A DNA stretch of 64,000 bases from Brevundimonas naejangsanensis (lineage in GTDB: Bacteria; Pseudomonadota; Alphaproteobacteria; Caulobacterales; Caulobacteraceae). Below are positions 49,860 to 62,261 of the stretch, piece by piece. The position numbers and the translations under genes were made by a program. The stretch is from the NCBI RefSeq assembly GCF_000635915.2, contig NZ_CP015614.1, positions 1,037,501 through 1,101,500 on the forward strand, in the 5' to 3' direction. The notes beneath the pieces were generated by a model. The model searched no databases. It had not been told where the DNA came from and saw only the letters and a list, made by a program, of their open reading frames with translations. Position 1 is the first letter of the stretch; every line of letters starts with the position of its first letter.

Positions 49860-52496
49860 CTATTCCGCGTCTGCGGCCTTAGCCGCCTTCTTGGCCGGGG
49901 CCTTCTTCGCGGCCGGCTTCTTGGCTGCGGGCTCCTTCTTGGCCGCAGGCTTCTTCGCAGCCGCCTTCTTGGCGGGCGCCTTCTTTTTCGGCGCGGCGCC
50001 GGCCTTGGCGGCCAGCAAGGGCAGGGCGGCCTCCATCGTCATGTCTTCGGGCGCCGTGCCCTTGGGCAGGGTGGCGTTGATCTTGCCTGACTTGACGTAG
50101 GGGCCGTAGCGGCCGGCCATGACCTGCACGGCCTCGCCCGTTTCCGGGTGGGCGCCCAGTTCCTTCAGCGGCGCGGCGGCCGAGGCGCGGCCCGCACGAC
50201 CCGCACGCTTTTCAGCCAACAGGGCCACGGCGCGGTTCAGGCCGACGTCGAACACCTCTTCGATGTCGGCGACATTGGCGTAGGTGCCCGCGTGCGCCAC
50301 GAACGGCCCGTAGCGGCCCAGGCTGGCGGTGATCATCTTGCCGTCTTCGGGGTGCGGGCCCACGTCGCGCGGCAGGCTGAGCAGGCGCAGCGCCTTCTCA
50401 AGATCCATCGACGCCGGGGTCCAGCCCTTGGGCAGGGACGAGCGTTTGGGCTTTTCCGCGTCCGGCGGCGTGGTTTCGACATAGGGGCCGAACCGACCGA
50501 TCTTCAGATGCACCGGCTGGCCGGTCGCCGGATCGACGCCCAGTTCGCGGTCGCCGCTCTCCGCGCCGCCCTCGGCCCCGTCGGGCGAGGCCACCGGGCG
50601 GGTGTATTTGCACTCCGGATAGCGCGAGCAGCCGATGAAAGCGCCGAAACGGCTGGTCTTCAGGCTCAGCTGGCCTTCATGACAAACCGGGCATTCGCGC
50701 GGGTCCGCCCCGTCGCCCTTGTCGGGGAAGATGTGCGGGCCCAGGGCGTCGTTCAGGTGATCCAGGATAGCCGTGGTGCGCAACTCGCCCGCAGCCTGGG
50801 TCGCGGCGTGGAAGTCTTGCCAGAAGCGGCGCAGCAGGGTCTTCCAGTCCAGATCGCCCGCCGACACCTCGTCCAGCTGGGTCTCCAGCGCGGCGGTGAA
50901 GTCGTATTCGACCCATTTGGCGAAGAACTGCTCCAGGAAGGCCGTGACCAGCCGCCCCTTGTCCTCTGGGAAGAAGCGGTTCTTGTCCATGCGGACGTAT
51001 TCGCGGTCGCGCAGGGTCGTCAGGATGGAGGCGTAGGTGGACGGACGGCCGATGCCCAACTCTTCCAGCTTCTTGACCAGGGTGGCTTCCGAGAAGCGCG
51101 GCGGCGGCTCGGTGAAATGCTGGTCGGTGCGGATCGCCTCGACCTTGGCCTTGGCGCCTTCCTTCAGCGCGGGCAGGCGGCCGCCTTCGTCCTCGTCTTC
51201 CTCGGCGCCTTTCTGCTTCTCGTCCCGGCCTTCCTCATAGGCGGCGATGAAGCCGTCGAAGGCCACGACTTGGCCGGTGGCGCGCAGGCCGGTCTGGCCG
51301 TCGGGCGTCTCGATCTCGACCGTGGTGCGGTCCAGACGCGCCGATTCCATCTGCGAGGCGATCATACGCTTCCAGATCAACTCGTAGAGCCGCTGCAGGT
51401 CGCTATCGAGCCGGAGGGTGTCGGGGCTGCGCAGGATGTTGGTCGGACGGATGGCTTCGTGCGCTTCCTGGGCGTTCTTGGCCTTGGTCTTGTAGTAGCG
51501 CGGCTCGGCCGGGACGTAGGCCGGGCCGAAACGCTGGCCGATGGCCTCGCGCGCTTGAGCAATGCCTTCAGGCGTCACATAGACGCCGTCGGTACGCATG
51601 TAGGTGATCAGGCCGCCGGTGTCGTCGACGCCCTCGTACAGCTTCTGCGCCGCCTGCATGGTGCGCTGGGCGGTGAAGCCCAGCTTGCGTGCCGCTTCCT
51701 GTTGCAGGGTCGAGGTGGTGAAGGGCGGGGCGGGGGACCGCTTGGCCGGCTTCTTCTCGACCGACTTGATAGTGAAGTCGCCGCTATGGACGGCCTCGCG
51801 CGCGGCCATGGCCATGGCCTCGGACACGATGTCCAGGCGCTGGACCCGCTTGCCTTCATGCTTGACCAGGCGGGCGGTGAAGGGCGGGCTGTCAGCGATC
51901 AGGTCGGCCTCGACCGACCAGTATTCCTGAGCCTTAAACCGCTCGATCTCCATCTCGCGGTCGACGACGATGCGCAGGGCGACCGACTGCACCCGTCCCG
52001 CCGAACGGGCGCCCGGCAGCTTGCGCCACAGCACCGGCGACAGGTTGAAGCCCACCAGATAGTCCAGCGCCCGGCGCGCCAGATAGGCGTCCACCAGCTC
52101 CATATCCAGCTGGCGCGGGTTGGCCATGGCCTCCAGCACGGCGGACTTGGTGATGGCGTTGAAGGTGACGCGCTGGACGTCCTTGTCCTTCAGCGCCTTC
52201 TTCTTGTTCAGGATCTCCAGAACGTGCCAGCTGATCGCCTCTCCCTCGCGGTCGGGGTCGGTGGCCAGGATGACGCGGTCGGCGGCCTTGGCGGCCTCGG
52301 CGATCTCGGACAGGCGCTTGGAAGCCTTGGCGTCGACCTCCCAGTGCATGGCGAAGTCATCGTCGGGCAGCACCGAGCCGTCCTTGGACGGCAGGTCGCG
52401 GACGTGGCCGTAGGAAGCCAGAACCTTATAGTCCGAGCCCAGGTATTTATTGATGGTCTTGGCCTTGGCGGGGCTCTCGACGATGACGAGATTCAT
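49860..52496 (-). CDS. topA: DNA topoisomerase I
   Basis: TopA relaxes negative supercoils by single-strand breakage. The 878-residue protein has the TOPRIM acidic residues (Glu7 in IVESPAKAKT and DPDREGE at 80-86), active-site Tyr299 in LITYMRTDG, and at least one C-terminal zinc-finger type repeat (ECPVCHEGQLSLKTSRFGAFIGCSRYPECKY in parts). Further topo C-terminal repeats follow. The last ~50 residues are a Lys/Ala/Pro-rich histone H1-like tail, common in alphaproteobacteria and likely to bind DNA. It is divergent from a 61-residue orphan. Confidence 0.97.
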   Translation of the reverse strand: MNLVIVESPAKAKTINKYLGSDYKVLASYGHVRDLPSKDGSVLPDDDFAMHWEVDAKASKRLSEIAEAAKAADRVILATDPDREGEAISWHVLEILNKKKALKDKDVQRVTFNAITKSAVLEAMANPRQLDMELVDAYLARRALDYLVGFNLSPVLWRKLPGARSAGRVQSVALRIVVDREMEIERFKAQEYWSVEADLIADSPPFTARLVKHEGKRVQRLDIVSEAMAMAAREAVHSGDFTIKSVEKKPAKRSPAPPFTTSTLQQEAARKLGFTAQRTMQAAQKLYEGVDDTGGLITYMRTDGVYVTPEGIAQAREAIGQRFGPAYVPAEPRYYKTKAKNAQEAHEAIRPTNILRSPDTLRLDSDLQRLYELIWKRMIASQMESARLDRTTVEIETPDGQTGLRATGQVVAFDGFIAAYEEGRDEKQKGAEEDEDEGGRLPALKEGAKAKVEAIRTDQHFTEPPPRFSEATLVKKLEELGIGRPSTYASILTTLRDREYVRMDKNRFFPEDKGRLVTAFLEQFFAKWVEYDFTAALETQLDEVSAGDLDWKTLLRRFWQDFHAATQAAGELRTTAILDHLNDALGPHIFPDKGDGADPRECPVCHEGQLSLKTSRFGAFIGCSRYPECKYTRPVASPDGAEGGAESGDRELGVDPATGQPVHLKIGRFGPYVETTPPDAEKPKRSSLPKGWTPASMDLEKALRLLSLPRDVGPHPEDGKMITASLGRYGPFVAHAGTYANVADIEEVFDVGLNRAVALLAEKRAGRAGRASAAAPLKELGAHPETGEAVQVMAGRYGPYVKSGKINATLPKGTAPEDMTMEAALPLLAAKAGAAPKKKAPAKKAAAKKPAAKKEPAAKKPAAKKAPAKKAAKAADAE

Positions 52497-52648
52497 GGCG
52501 CTCTATCGGGGAAAAGGGGGCGCGAACGTGGTTGCGGCGCGCTCGGAAGTCAATCGGCGCATTTTAGTTGGGCAACCTTTCCGGGTAACGCGAGTTTGCA
52601 AACCATTGTAAGTTGTGTTCCTCTGAGGCGTTCTCGGGAGGGTTGACG

Positions 52649-52834
52649 ATGAGCCAAACAGCACAGCGACGCCGCCAGGCGCCAAGCCCGGATCTGACGG
52701 ACTATCCGGTTCGTGAATATGTAGCCGCCATGGCTATGGAGCTTGCCGGCATGGCCCGCTGGGACGGGGACGAACGGTTGGCCGGCATTCTTGAAAACGC
52801 GGCGGATCTGGCCCGCCGCACCGCCCCTGCCTAG
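52649..52834 (+). CDS. Conserved-looking small protein, unknown function
   Basis: A 61-residue frame starts at ATG 52649 behind a strong GGGAGGG (52636-52642). The product MSQTAQRRRQAPSPDLTDYP then has an acidic, helical YVAAMAMELAGMARWDGDERLAGILENAADLARR region, here shown in pieces. It has no signal or membrane segment. Codon use and the strong ribosome-binding site support a real gene. Its TAG is shared within CTAG with the converging dprA stop. I do not recognise a function; the helical region could bind a partner protein. Confidence 0.65.
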   Translation: MSQTAQRRRQAPSPDLTDYPVREYVAAMAMELAGMARWDGDERLAGILENAADLARRTAPA

Positions 52835-53919
52835 ACCGAGGCCATGCCGCCGGGCAGCAAGGTCGCCCGCCCTGCGAGATCAAGCTCCAGCAGGGCGGCG
52901 GCTGTTTCCGCGATTGACAATCTCGCCGCTCGGGCCAGTTCGTCGCGGCTGACCGGCGATGGGGACAGCAGGGCTTCTACCCGTTCCAGCACGTCGTCTT
53001 CGATCTGGTCAGGTCGGCCGGCGTCGAACGGCGAATCAGCGGGCGACTCTCGCAGGGTTCGCAGAGAGGCGAATGCCCGCTCGATGTCCTCCATCCCTTC
53101 ACACAGGATAGCGCCCTGGCGCAGTAGTTCGTTCGGCCCTCGGGAGCGGGGGTCCAGCGGCGAGCCGGGCACGGCGAAGACGTCGCGGCCCTGTTCGCCC
53201 GCCAGCCGGGCGGTGATCAGCGAGCCTGAGCGGATTTCCGCCTCGACCACGACCACGCCACGCGACAGGCCCGAGATGATGCGGTTGCGGCGCGGGAAGT
53301 CGCGCGCCTGCGCCCGCGCGCCGACAGGGCTTTCCGAGACGATGCAGCCGCGCTCGGCGATCTTGCGATACAGGTCGGCGTTGTCGGACGGATAGACGTC
53401 GTCCACGCCGCCGCCCAGAACGGCGACCGTGCCGGTGTCCAGAGCGCCAAGGTGCGCCGCCGCATCGACCCCGCGCGCGAGGCCCGAGACGACGACGTGA
53501 CCGCTTTCACCCAGTTGTTGCGCCAGTCCGCGCGCGATCTGCTGGCCGCCGGCCGAGGCGATGCGCGCGCCGACGATGGCCATGCAGGGCCGCCGCATCA
53601 GCGCCGGGTCGCCAAGGGTCCACAGCAAAGGCGGCGGCGGATCGACGGCGGCGAGGGCTTCGGGATAGTCGGCCTCGCCCCACAGGATCAGTTGCGCGCC
53701 GATGCGGGCGCCCGCCTCAAGCTCGGCCTCGACGGCGTCGGGCGCAGGTATGGCGTAACCAGTGCGTCCCCGATTGCGGATCAGATCGGGCAGGGCGTCT
53801 AGAGCGTGCTCGGCCGAACCGTACCGCTGGAGCAACTGGGAAAAGGCCACGGGGCCGACGCGGTCGGTCCGGGCGAGCCGGAGGCGGGCGAAACGCTCTG
53901 CCTCCGACAGGGGCGTCAC
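52831..53919 (-). CDS. dprA: DNA-processing protein DprA
   Basis: DprA loads RecA on incoming single-stranded DNA in natural transformation. The 362-residue protein has an N-terminal SAM-like region ([22 protein letters not shown]), the Rossmann fold with [35 protein letters not shown], the [25 protein letters not shown] motif in part and [25 protein letters not shown]-terminal winged-helix-like domain is present. It overlaps plsY by four bases. A competence-related gene in a housekeeping operon is common in this group. Confidence 0.96.
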   Translation of the reverse strand: MTPLSEAERFARLRLARTDRVGPVAFSQLLQRYGSAEHALDALPDLIRNRGRTGYAIPAPDAVEAELEAGARIGAQLILWGEADYPEALAAVDPPPPLLWTLGDPALMRRPCMAIVGARIASAGGQQIARGLAQQLGESGHVVVSGLARGVDAAAHLGALDTGTVAVLGGGVDDVYPSDNADLYRKIAERGCIVSESPVGARAQARDFPRRNRIISGLSRGVVVVEAEIRSGSLITARLAGEQGRDVFAVPGSPLDPRSRGPNELLRQGAILCEGMEDIERAFASLRTLRESPADSPFDAGRPDQIEDDVLERVEALLSPSPVSRDELARAARLSIAETAAALLELDLAGRATLLPGGMASV

Positions 53920-54554
53920 GCCTTCTTCGCCCCGATCTTGGGCTCGGCGCCTTTGAGCAGGCGGCCGATGTTCTCATGGTGGCGGATGAAGATCAGCACG
54001 GCGGTGAAGACCGCCAGGACCAGGATGGGCGCAGGCGCAGGCAGGCCCAGCGCGGGCAGGGGCAGCAGGGCGTAGAGCGGCGTGAGCGCCGCCGCCGCCA
54101 GGGCCGACAGCGAGGAGTAGCGCAGGGCGAACGCCATGATCAGCCAGGTCGCCGCCGCCAGCAGGCCCAGCGGCCAGCACGCGGCCAGGATCAGGCCGAA
54201 GAAGGTCGCCACCCCCTTGCCGCCCTTGAACCCCAGCCAGACCGGGAAAAGGTGGCCCAGAAAGGCCGCGCCCCCGGCCATGGCGCCGGCGACGTCCGTT
54301 CCCAGCAGATGCCGCGCGATCAGCAGGGCGACCGCGCCCTTGCCCGCATCCAGGATCAGGGTGGCGATAGCCAGATCCTTGCGCCCGGTGCGCAGGACGT
54401 TGGTCGCGCCGATGTTGCCCGAACCGATGTTGCGCACGTCGCCCGCACCCGCCGCGCGGGTCAGGATGACGCCGAAGGGAATGGAGCCCAGCAGGTATCC
54501 GCCAATAGCCACAAGCCCGAGCGTAAGGAGCGCCGGCCCCGCCAGATCCTGCAA
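53916..54554 (-). CDS. plsY: Glycerol-3-phosphate acyltransferase PlsY
   Basis: PlsY transfers acyl from acyl-phosphate to glycerol-3-phosphate, the first step of phospholipid synthesis. The 212-residue membrane protein has [35 protein letters not shown] and [20 protein letters not shown], the three conserved PlsY motifs. It lies between pyrC' and dprA on the minus strand. Confidence 0.96.
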   Translation of the reverse strand: MQDLAGPALLTLGLVAIGGYLLGSIPFGVILTRAAGAGDVRNIGSGNIGATNVLRTGRKDLAIATLILDAGKGAVALLIARHLLGTDVAGAMAGGAAFLGHLFPVWLGFKGGKGVATFFGLILAACWPLGLLAAATWLIMAFALRYSSLSALAAAALTPLYALLPLPALGLPAPAPILVLAVFTAVLIFIRHHENIGRLLKGAEPKIGAKKA

Positions 54555-54568
54555 GTGATTCGCTCCCC

Positions 54569-55879
54569 TTAACGTGCGTCGTGGACGATGCGGCCCGAAA
54601 CGACGGTGAGCAAGACCTTCCCTTGCAGTCGCCGCCCGTCAAAGGGCGAATTCTTCGATTTGGAGCGAAGCGTCGCGGCGTCGATCACCACCGGCGCCCC
54701 CGCGTCGAACAGCACCAGATCGGCGGGCGCCCCTTGCGACAACTCACCAGCTTCCAGCCCCAGCAGGGCTGCGGGCCCCTGCGTCAACGGCCGCAGCACG
54801 TCCAGCAGGTCGACGCCGTATTCGTGGTGCAGCGTCAGGGCGGCGGGCAGCAGGGTCTCCAGACCCACCGCGCCCGGCTCGGCCTCGGCGAACGGGCGGC
54901 GCTTGTTCTCGGCCGGTTCGGGACAGTGGGCCGAGGTGATGACGTCGATCAGGCCGTCGCGCACCGCCTCGACCAGAGCCTGCCGGTCGCTCTCGGCGCG
55001 TAAGGGCGGGTCCAGCCGGTAGAAGGTGCGGTAGTCGCCGATGTCGATTTCGTTGAAGCACAGGTGATTGATCGAGGCCGAGGCCGCGACCTCCAGCCCG
55101 CGCGCACGGGCGCGGGCCAGCGTCTCCAGCGCGCCCTCGGTCGAGATCTGGTCGATCAGGAAGCGCGCGCCGGTCTGCTCGACCAGGGCCAGGTCGCGCT
55201 CCAGCTGGATGCGCTCGGCGATGGCGGGCGCGCCCGACAGGCCCAGCCGGGTCGCCAGCTCGCCCGAGGTCGCCACCGCGCCTTCCGACAGCCACGGCTC
55301 GGTCGGACGGCAGGCGATCAGGGCGTTGAACGAGGCGGCGTAGCTCATGACCCGTTGCAGGGTGCGGGTGTTGCGGATCACCCGGTCGCCGTCGGTGAAA
55401 TAAAGGGCGCCCGCCTCATGCATCAGGCCGATCTCGGCCATGCGCTCGCCGTCACGGCTTTGCGTCGCCGCGCCCGCCGCGCGGACGTGGACCAGATCCA
55501 GCGCCGCGCCGCGCCGCTGGATGTGGTCGATCATGGCCGGGTCGTCGATCGCCGGATCGGTGTCGGGCTGGACGACGATGGTGGTGACGCCGCCCGCCGC
55601 CGCCGACAGGCTGGCCGACTTCAGCGTCTCCTTGGGCTCGTTGCCAGGCTCGCCGGTCTTGACCCGGATGTCGATCAGGCCGGGCGCCAGGCAGCGGCCC
55701 TCGGCGTCTATGATCTGCACGCCCTCGGGGCGCTGGGTCGCCTGTCCGTGGATGACCTCGACGATGCGGCCGTCAGCGATCAGGACCGCGCCGGGACCGT
55801 CATAGTCGCTGGCCGGGTCCAGCAGGCGGGCGTTGACAATGGCCAGAGCCTTGGGGGCGATAGGTTGAGCGGCGGTCAT
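54569..55879 (-). CDS. Dihydroorotase homologue lacking the HxH metal motif (PyrC'/PyrX type)
   Basis: The 436-residue protein has an amidohydrolase fold and sits next to pyrB. At the usual LIDxHVH metal motif the sequence is [12 protein letters not shown], so Arg72 and Lys74 replace both histidines. The later [10 protein letters not shown] and [15 protein letters not shown] elements only partly resemble the active enzyme. It is therefore probably a non-catalytic dihydroorotase-like subunit, as known for PyrC' in pseudomonads that supports aspartate transcarbamoylase assembly; an active PyrC would be elsewhere. Its ATG overlaps the pyrB stop. Confidence 0.9.
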   Translation of the reverse strand: MTAAQPIAPKALAIVNARLLDPASDYDGPGAVLIADGRIVEVIHGQATQRPEGVQIIDAEGRCLAPGLIDIRVKTGEPGNEPKETLKSASLSAAAGGVTTIVVQPDTDPAIDDPAMIDHIQRRGAALDLVHVRAAGAATQSRDGERMAEIGLMHEAGALYFTDGDRVIRNTRTLQRVMSYAASFNALIACRPTEPWLSEGAVATSGELATRLGLSGAPAIAERIQLERDLALVEQTGARFLIDQISTEGALETLARARARGLEVAASASINHLCFNEIDIGDYRTFYRLDPPLRAESDRQALVEAVRDGLIDVITSAHCPEPAENKRRPFAEAEPGAVGLETLLPAALTLHHEYGVDLLDVLRPLTQGPAALLGLEAGELSQGAPADLVLFDAGAPVVIDAATLRSKSKNSPFDGRRLQGKVLLTVVSGRIVHDAR

Positions 55880-56859
55880 GCGGCGCCTCCCGCGCGGCGG
55901 TGGGCGAGGGCGGCCAGAACGGCCATACGGGCGGCGACGCCCATCTCGACCTGATCCTGGATCAGGGAGACGCTCAGGTCGTCGGCCACGTCGGAATCGA
56001 TCTCCACGCCCCGGTTCATCGGGCCGGGGTGCATGACCTTGGCGTTCGGCGCGGCCCAGGCCAGCTTTTCGCGGTCGAGGCCCCAGAAGCGGAAATACTC
56101 GCGCGTCGAGGGGATCAGGGCGCCCGCCATCCGCTCCAGCTGAAGGCGCAGCATCATGACCACGTCACAACCGGCCAGACCCTCCTTCATGTCGTGGAAG
56201 ACTTCGCAGCCCCAGCGGTCGGCGTCGCCGGGCACCAGCGTCGGCGGTCCGATCAGCCGCACCCGCGCGCCCATCATCTGCAGCAGGGCGACGTTCGAAC
56301 GCGCCACGCGGCTGTGGGCGATGTCGCCGCAGATGGCGACCGTCAGCCCGCCCACATCGCCAAAGGCGCGGCGGATGGACAGCAGGTCCAGCAGGGCCTG
56401 TGTGGGGTGCTCGTGGCGGCCGTCGCCCGCGTTGACCACGGCGCAGCCGACCTTCTGCGACAGCAGGTCCACCGCGCCCGAAGACGCATGGCGCACCACC
56501 AGAATCTCCGGCTTCATGGCGTTCAGCGTCACGGCGGTGTCGATCAGCGTCTCGCCCTTCTTCACCGAGGAAGAGGCGACCGGCATGGTCACGACGTCGG
56601 CGCCCAGACGCTTGGCGGCGATCTCGAACGAAGAGCTGGTCCGCGTCGAATTCTCGAAGAACAGGTTCACGACCGTCTGGCCGCGCATCAGGTCCACGCC
56701 CTTGGCTGACTGCCGGTTGAAGTCGACGAAGGCGTCGGCCAGGTCCAGCAAGGCCAAGGCGGCCGGCGGATGAAGATCTCCGGCGGCGAGGAAGTGGTCG
56801 CGAGGAAACGGCGTCAGCCGTTCCTTGATGAGATCGGTGACAGGCGCTGCGTAGGTCAT
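55876..56859 (-). CDS. pyrB: Aspartate carbamoyltransferase catalytic subunit
   Basis: PyrB makes carbamoyl-aspartate in pyrimidine synthesis. The 327-residue product starts [19 protein letters not shown]; the frame stays open to 57033 but only this start fits. Carbamoyl-phosphate contacts [13 protein letters not shown] and [14 protein letters not shown] are present, with [13 protein letters not shown] and [14 protein letters not shown] near the end. It is followed by and overlaps the dihydroorotase-like gene; no pyrI regulatory subunit is present. Confidence 0.97.
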   Translation of the reverse strand: MTYAAPVTDLIKERLTPFPRDHFLAAGDLHPPAALALLDLADAFVDFNRQSAKGVDLMRGQTVVNLFFENSTRTSSSFEIAAKRLGADVVTMPVASSSVKKGETLIDTAVTLNAMKPEILVVRHASSGAVDLLSQKVGCAVVNAGDGRHEHPTQALLDLLSIRRAFGDVGGLTVAICGDIAHSRVARSNVALLQMMGARVRLIGPPTLVPGDADRWGCEVFHDMKEGLAGCDVVMMLRLQLERMAGALIPSTREYFRFWGLDREKLAWAAPNAKVMHPGPMNRGVEIDSDVADDLSVSLIQDQVEMGVAARMAVLAALAHRRAGGAA

Positions 56860-56882
56860 TGAGACGCCGTAATAGGCGGGAC

Positions 56883-57806
56883 TCAGGCCAGATGGAATAG
56901 CAGCAGGGCCGTAGGGATGCCGATGACCGAGAATACCGTGGTCGCCGCGATGATCCCGGCCATCAACGGCGCGTCTCCGCCCATCTGACGCGCCAGCACA
57001 TAGGCCGAGGCGGCGCCCGGCGCGGCCCCGCACAGCAGGGCGATTCCCTGGGCCATCTCATCGCCGCCATACAGGCGCGCCAGCTGCCACATGGCCAGCG
57101 GCGTCACGATCATCTTGACCACGACCACGGCGCCGACCGTGACGCGGGTGCGCGCCAGTTCGCGGAAGCTGAGCCCGGCGCCCGCCACGATCAGGCCCAG
57201 CGGCAAGGCGGCCGATCCCAGCAGCTGCAACGTCTCGGCCACGCCCGGCGGTTTGGGCGCGCCCGAAAAGTTCAGCGCCAGCCCCAGCAGACAGGCCAGC
57301 AGTATGGGGTTGGACATCATCGCCCGGACCAGGGCCCTGGGCGAGGCGCCGCGCTGGTCCGCCCCCCATTTGGCCAGGACGATGACGCTCAGGATGTTGC
57401 TGACCGGGATCATCGCGGCGATGACCACGGCGGCCAGGCCCACGCTTTCCGGCCCGAAGGTCGCCTGCACGACCGGCAGGAAGACGAAGCTGTTCCAGCG
57501 GATCATGCCCTGAAACACGCTGGTGTAGGCCGGGCCGCTGAGGGGAAGCAGAGGCTTGGACAGCAGGGTCAGGGTCGAGACGATGATGGACACCGTCACG
57601 GCGGCGGCGCCCGCCGCGCCCGCGGCCGATCCTGAAAGGTCTGCGTTCCAGATCGCCGGGATCAGGAAGCCGGGATAGAGGACATTGATCGCCAGCTTCT
57701 CGATCGGCCGCCAGGCGGCGTCGGGCAGATAGTCCGACTTCTTCAGGCCATAGCCGAGCGCCAGCAGCAGGAAGACCGGCAGGACGCCCGCAAAGATGGC
57801 CGCCAT
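56883..57806 (-). CDS. AEC-family transporter
   Basis: This is a 307-residue inner-membrane protein of the auxin efflux carrier (AEC) family with about ten hydrophobic segments. The start at 57806 ([21 protein letters not shown]) fits; the upstream open frame overlaps ruvX and is not conserved in type. Motifs include [30 protein letters not shown] and [21 protein letters not shown] with the unwound mid-helix Pro/Gly residues. It lies one base after ruvX and 23 bases before pyrB, so it may belong to the same transcript; the substrate is unknown. Confidence 0.9.
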   Translation of the reverse strand: MAAIFAGVLPVFLLLALGYGLKKSDYLPDAAWRPIEKLAINVLYPGFLIPAIWNADLSGSAAGAAGAAAVTVSIIVSTLTLLSKPLLPLSGPAYTSVFQGMIRWNSFVFLPVVQATFGPESVGLAAVVIAAMIPVSNILSVIVLAKWGADQRGASPRALVRAMMSNPILLACLLGLALNFSGAPKPPGVAETLQLLGSAALPLGLIVAGAGLSFRELARTRVTVGAVVVVKMIVTPLAMWQLARLYGGDEMAQGIALLCGAAPGAASAYVLARQMGGDAPLMAGIIAATTVFSVIGIPTALLLFHLA

Positions 57807-57807
57807 A

Positions 57808-58272
57808 TCAGGGGCGCAGCCGGTCCAGCGCGCCCTGCAGGATCCAGGCGGCGGCGGTGCGGTCCACCACATCGGCGCGGCGCTTGCGGGTCAGGTCCAA
57901 CTCGTCGATCAGGAAACGCTCGACCGCCGTGGTCGACAGCCGCTCGTCCTGAAAGGCCACGTTGACCGGCCGGAACCGTTCCAGATTGCGGGCGAAGGCG
58001 CGGCACGACTGGGCGCGCGGCCCCTCGGTCCCGTCCATGTTCAGCGGCAGGCCGATGACCAGCGCCGAGACCTTGCGGCCGTCCATGATCCTGAACAGCT
58101 GTTCGGCGTCCTGGCTGAACTTGGTCTTGCGGATCAGCTCGAGCGGGCTGGCGATGATGCGCCCGGCGTCGGAGGCGGCGACGCCGATGGTGTTTTCGCC
58201 CAGATCCAGACCCAGCCACGGGGTGTTGGGCGGGCAGGCGGCGGACAGTTCGGAAAGGTCAAAGACAGGCAC
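57808..58272 (-). CDS. ruvX: Putative pre-16S rRNA nuclease / Holliday junction resolvase-like YqgF
   Basis: YqgF/RuvX is an RNase H-fold protein that acts in 16S rRNA 5'-end processing. The ~154-residue product has WLGLDLGENTIGVAASDAGR with the first acidic residue, LVIGLPLNMDGTEG, FQDERLSTTAVE and a final Asp in ADVVDRTAAAWIL. The start is uncertain: GTG at 58272 or TTG at 58275, neither with a good ribosome-binding site. Upstream lies the inverted REP pair. Confidence 0.92.
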   Translation of the reverse strand: MPVFDLSELSAACPPNTPWLGLDLGENTIGVAASDAGRIIASPLELIRKTKFSQDAEQLFRIMDGRKVSALVIGLPLNMDGTEGPRAQSCRAFARNLERFRPVNVAFQDERLSTTAVERFLIDELDLTRKRRADVVDRTAAAWILQGALDRLRP

Positions 58273-58326
58273 CAAGGCGCGTTAGGGCCAGATGAGGCGC
58301 GTGTCAAAGCGCAGGCCCTTTGACTC

Positions 58327-58357
58327 CCGCTCATCCCGGCGGACGCCGGGATCCAGT
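58327..58357 (+). repeat. REP-like element, left copy of inverted pair
   Basis: A 31-bp unit with core CCCGGCGGACGCCGGG flanked by TCAT and ATCC. Its reverse complement is identical to 58426-58456, and its core is shared with 49777-49805. Such palindromes are typical extragenic repeats. Confidence 0.9.
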
Positions 58358-58425
58358 GCTTTGGCGACAAACGGATGGTTGGGCCGCATTGAGCAGTATC
58401 TGCGAACGTCTGCACGTGGGCTCTT

Positions 58426-58456
58426 ACTGGATCCCGGCGTCCGCCGGGATGAGCGG
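58426..58456 (-). repeat. REP-like element, right copy of inverted pair
   Basis: A 31-bp exact reverse complement of 58327-58357; the intervening 68 bp is not palindromic. Together they form a BIME-like unit that could fold into a large cruciform or two hairpins. Confidence 0.9.
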
Positions 58457-58470
58457 TGAGGGGGAGTAAC

Positions 58471-58770
58471 TCACACGTCGTCGTCCCCTACCGGCCCGCC
58501 TTCATTCTCCATGCGCCGGATCGAGCGGACTTCCTTGCGCGTGAACTTCAGCCGCACGCCCAGGCCGCCGTCGTCCTCGCCCAGGAACACGGCGCCGCCT
58601 TCCTCCAGCGCGGCCTGCAGGCGGCTGCGCGCCTCCTCGCCGGGGTCGACGTTCTCGCGCTCGAAGTCGGCCAGAACATCGGCCGTCAGGCCGGACAGGC
58701 GGGCCACATGGTCGCGCGGCCATTGCACCAGGGCGCGGGCGGCGCGGACTTGGGGGCCGGTGATCTTCAT
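58471..58770 (-). CDS. Small HTH-like protein
   Basis: A 99-residue frame begins MKITGPQVRAARALVQWPRDHVARLSGL, shown in part, which matches the start of XRE-type helix-turn-helix domains (ARALV...HVARLSGLTADVLADFE). The C-terminal half (GGAVFLGEDDGGLGVRLK) is a small strand region. Alphaproteobacterial proteins of this type are thought to be small DNA-binding regulators. It is a single gene with an AAGGAG-like sequence before the ATG; the target is unknown. Confidence 0.75.
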   Translation of the reverse strand: MKITGPQVRAARALVQWPRDHVARLSGLTADVLADFERENVDPGEEARSRLQAALEEGGAVFLGEDDGGLGVRLKFTRKEVRSIRRMENEGGPVGDDDV

Positions 58771-58942
58771 GGTCGGGTCTCCTTGTAAGGCGAGCCTTCA
58801 TCTTCGCGGCGGGCGGTCTGTCAGGATAGGGGGTCTTTGGTCGCCATGGTCAAGCTGGACGAAGTGCGGCGCCCGATCCTTGTCGAACCGGCGTTGAAAC
58901 GCTAATCCCGCCCCCTCAGACTCTCATGCTTTGGAGGGCCGC

Positions 58943-59230
58943 ATGGCCATCGACGCCGCGACGGTGCGCAAGGTTGCGCATCTCGCCCGCATCAAGACCC
59001 CCGAGGACCGCCTGGAGCCGCTGGCCCAGGAGCTGAACGGCATCCTGCAGTGGATCGAACAGCTGGACGAGGTGGACGTGCAGGGCGTCGAGCCGATGAC
59101 CTCCAACGTGTCTCAACCCTTGCGTCTGCGCGACGACGTGGTGACGGACGGCGGCAAGGTCGCCGACGTCCTGTCCAACGCGCCCAAATCCGCCGACGGC
59201 TTCTTCGTCGTGCCCAAGGTCGTGGAGTAA
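58943..59230 (+). CDS. gatC: Glutamyl-tRNA(Gln) amidotransferase subunit C
   Basis: GatC stabilises the GatCAB complex that converts Glu-tRNA(Gln) and Asp-tRNA(Asn). The 95-residue product starts [18 protein letters not shown], right behind GGAGGG (58933-58938); the TTG at 58931 would include this site and is not the start. [22 protein letters not shown] is conserved. gatA follows after three bases. Confidence 0.96.
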   Translation: MAIDAATVRKVAHLARIKTPEDRLEPLAQELNGILQWIEQLDEVDVQGVEPMTSNVSQPLRLRDDVVTDGGKVADVLSNAPKSADGFFVVPKVVE

Positions 59231-59233
59231 ATC

Positions 59234-60712
<1,479 letters not shown>

Positions 60713-60714
60713 GC

Positions 60715-62208
<1,494 letters not shown>

Positions 62209-62216
62209 GCCGAGGC

Positions 62217-62247
62217 CTGATCCTGGGGGCGTCGCTCCCAGGATCAG
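62217..62247. terminator. Stem-loop between gatB and pirin gene
   Basis: CTGATCCTGGG (62217-62227) pairs perfectly with CCCAGGATCAG (62237-62247). No U-tract follows, so it may act as a rho-dependent end or a 3' stabiliser for gatB and the converging pirin gene. Confidence 0.55.
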
Positions 62248-62261
62248 CGTCCTCGACAGGA

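Larger units (their letters stand above)
58276..58470. other. Gene-free stretch holding an inverted REP pair
   Basis: Between ruvX and the small HTH-like gene no coding frame is supported. The main content is two 31-bp REP-like copies in inverted orientation with 68 bp between them; the rest is unremarkable. Confidence 0.6.

Noticed and set aside
50148..52646. 832-codon open frame antisense to topA
   Set aside because: Composition is typical of a shadow frame, and topA is unambiguous on the other strand.
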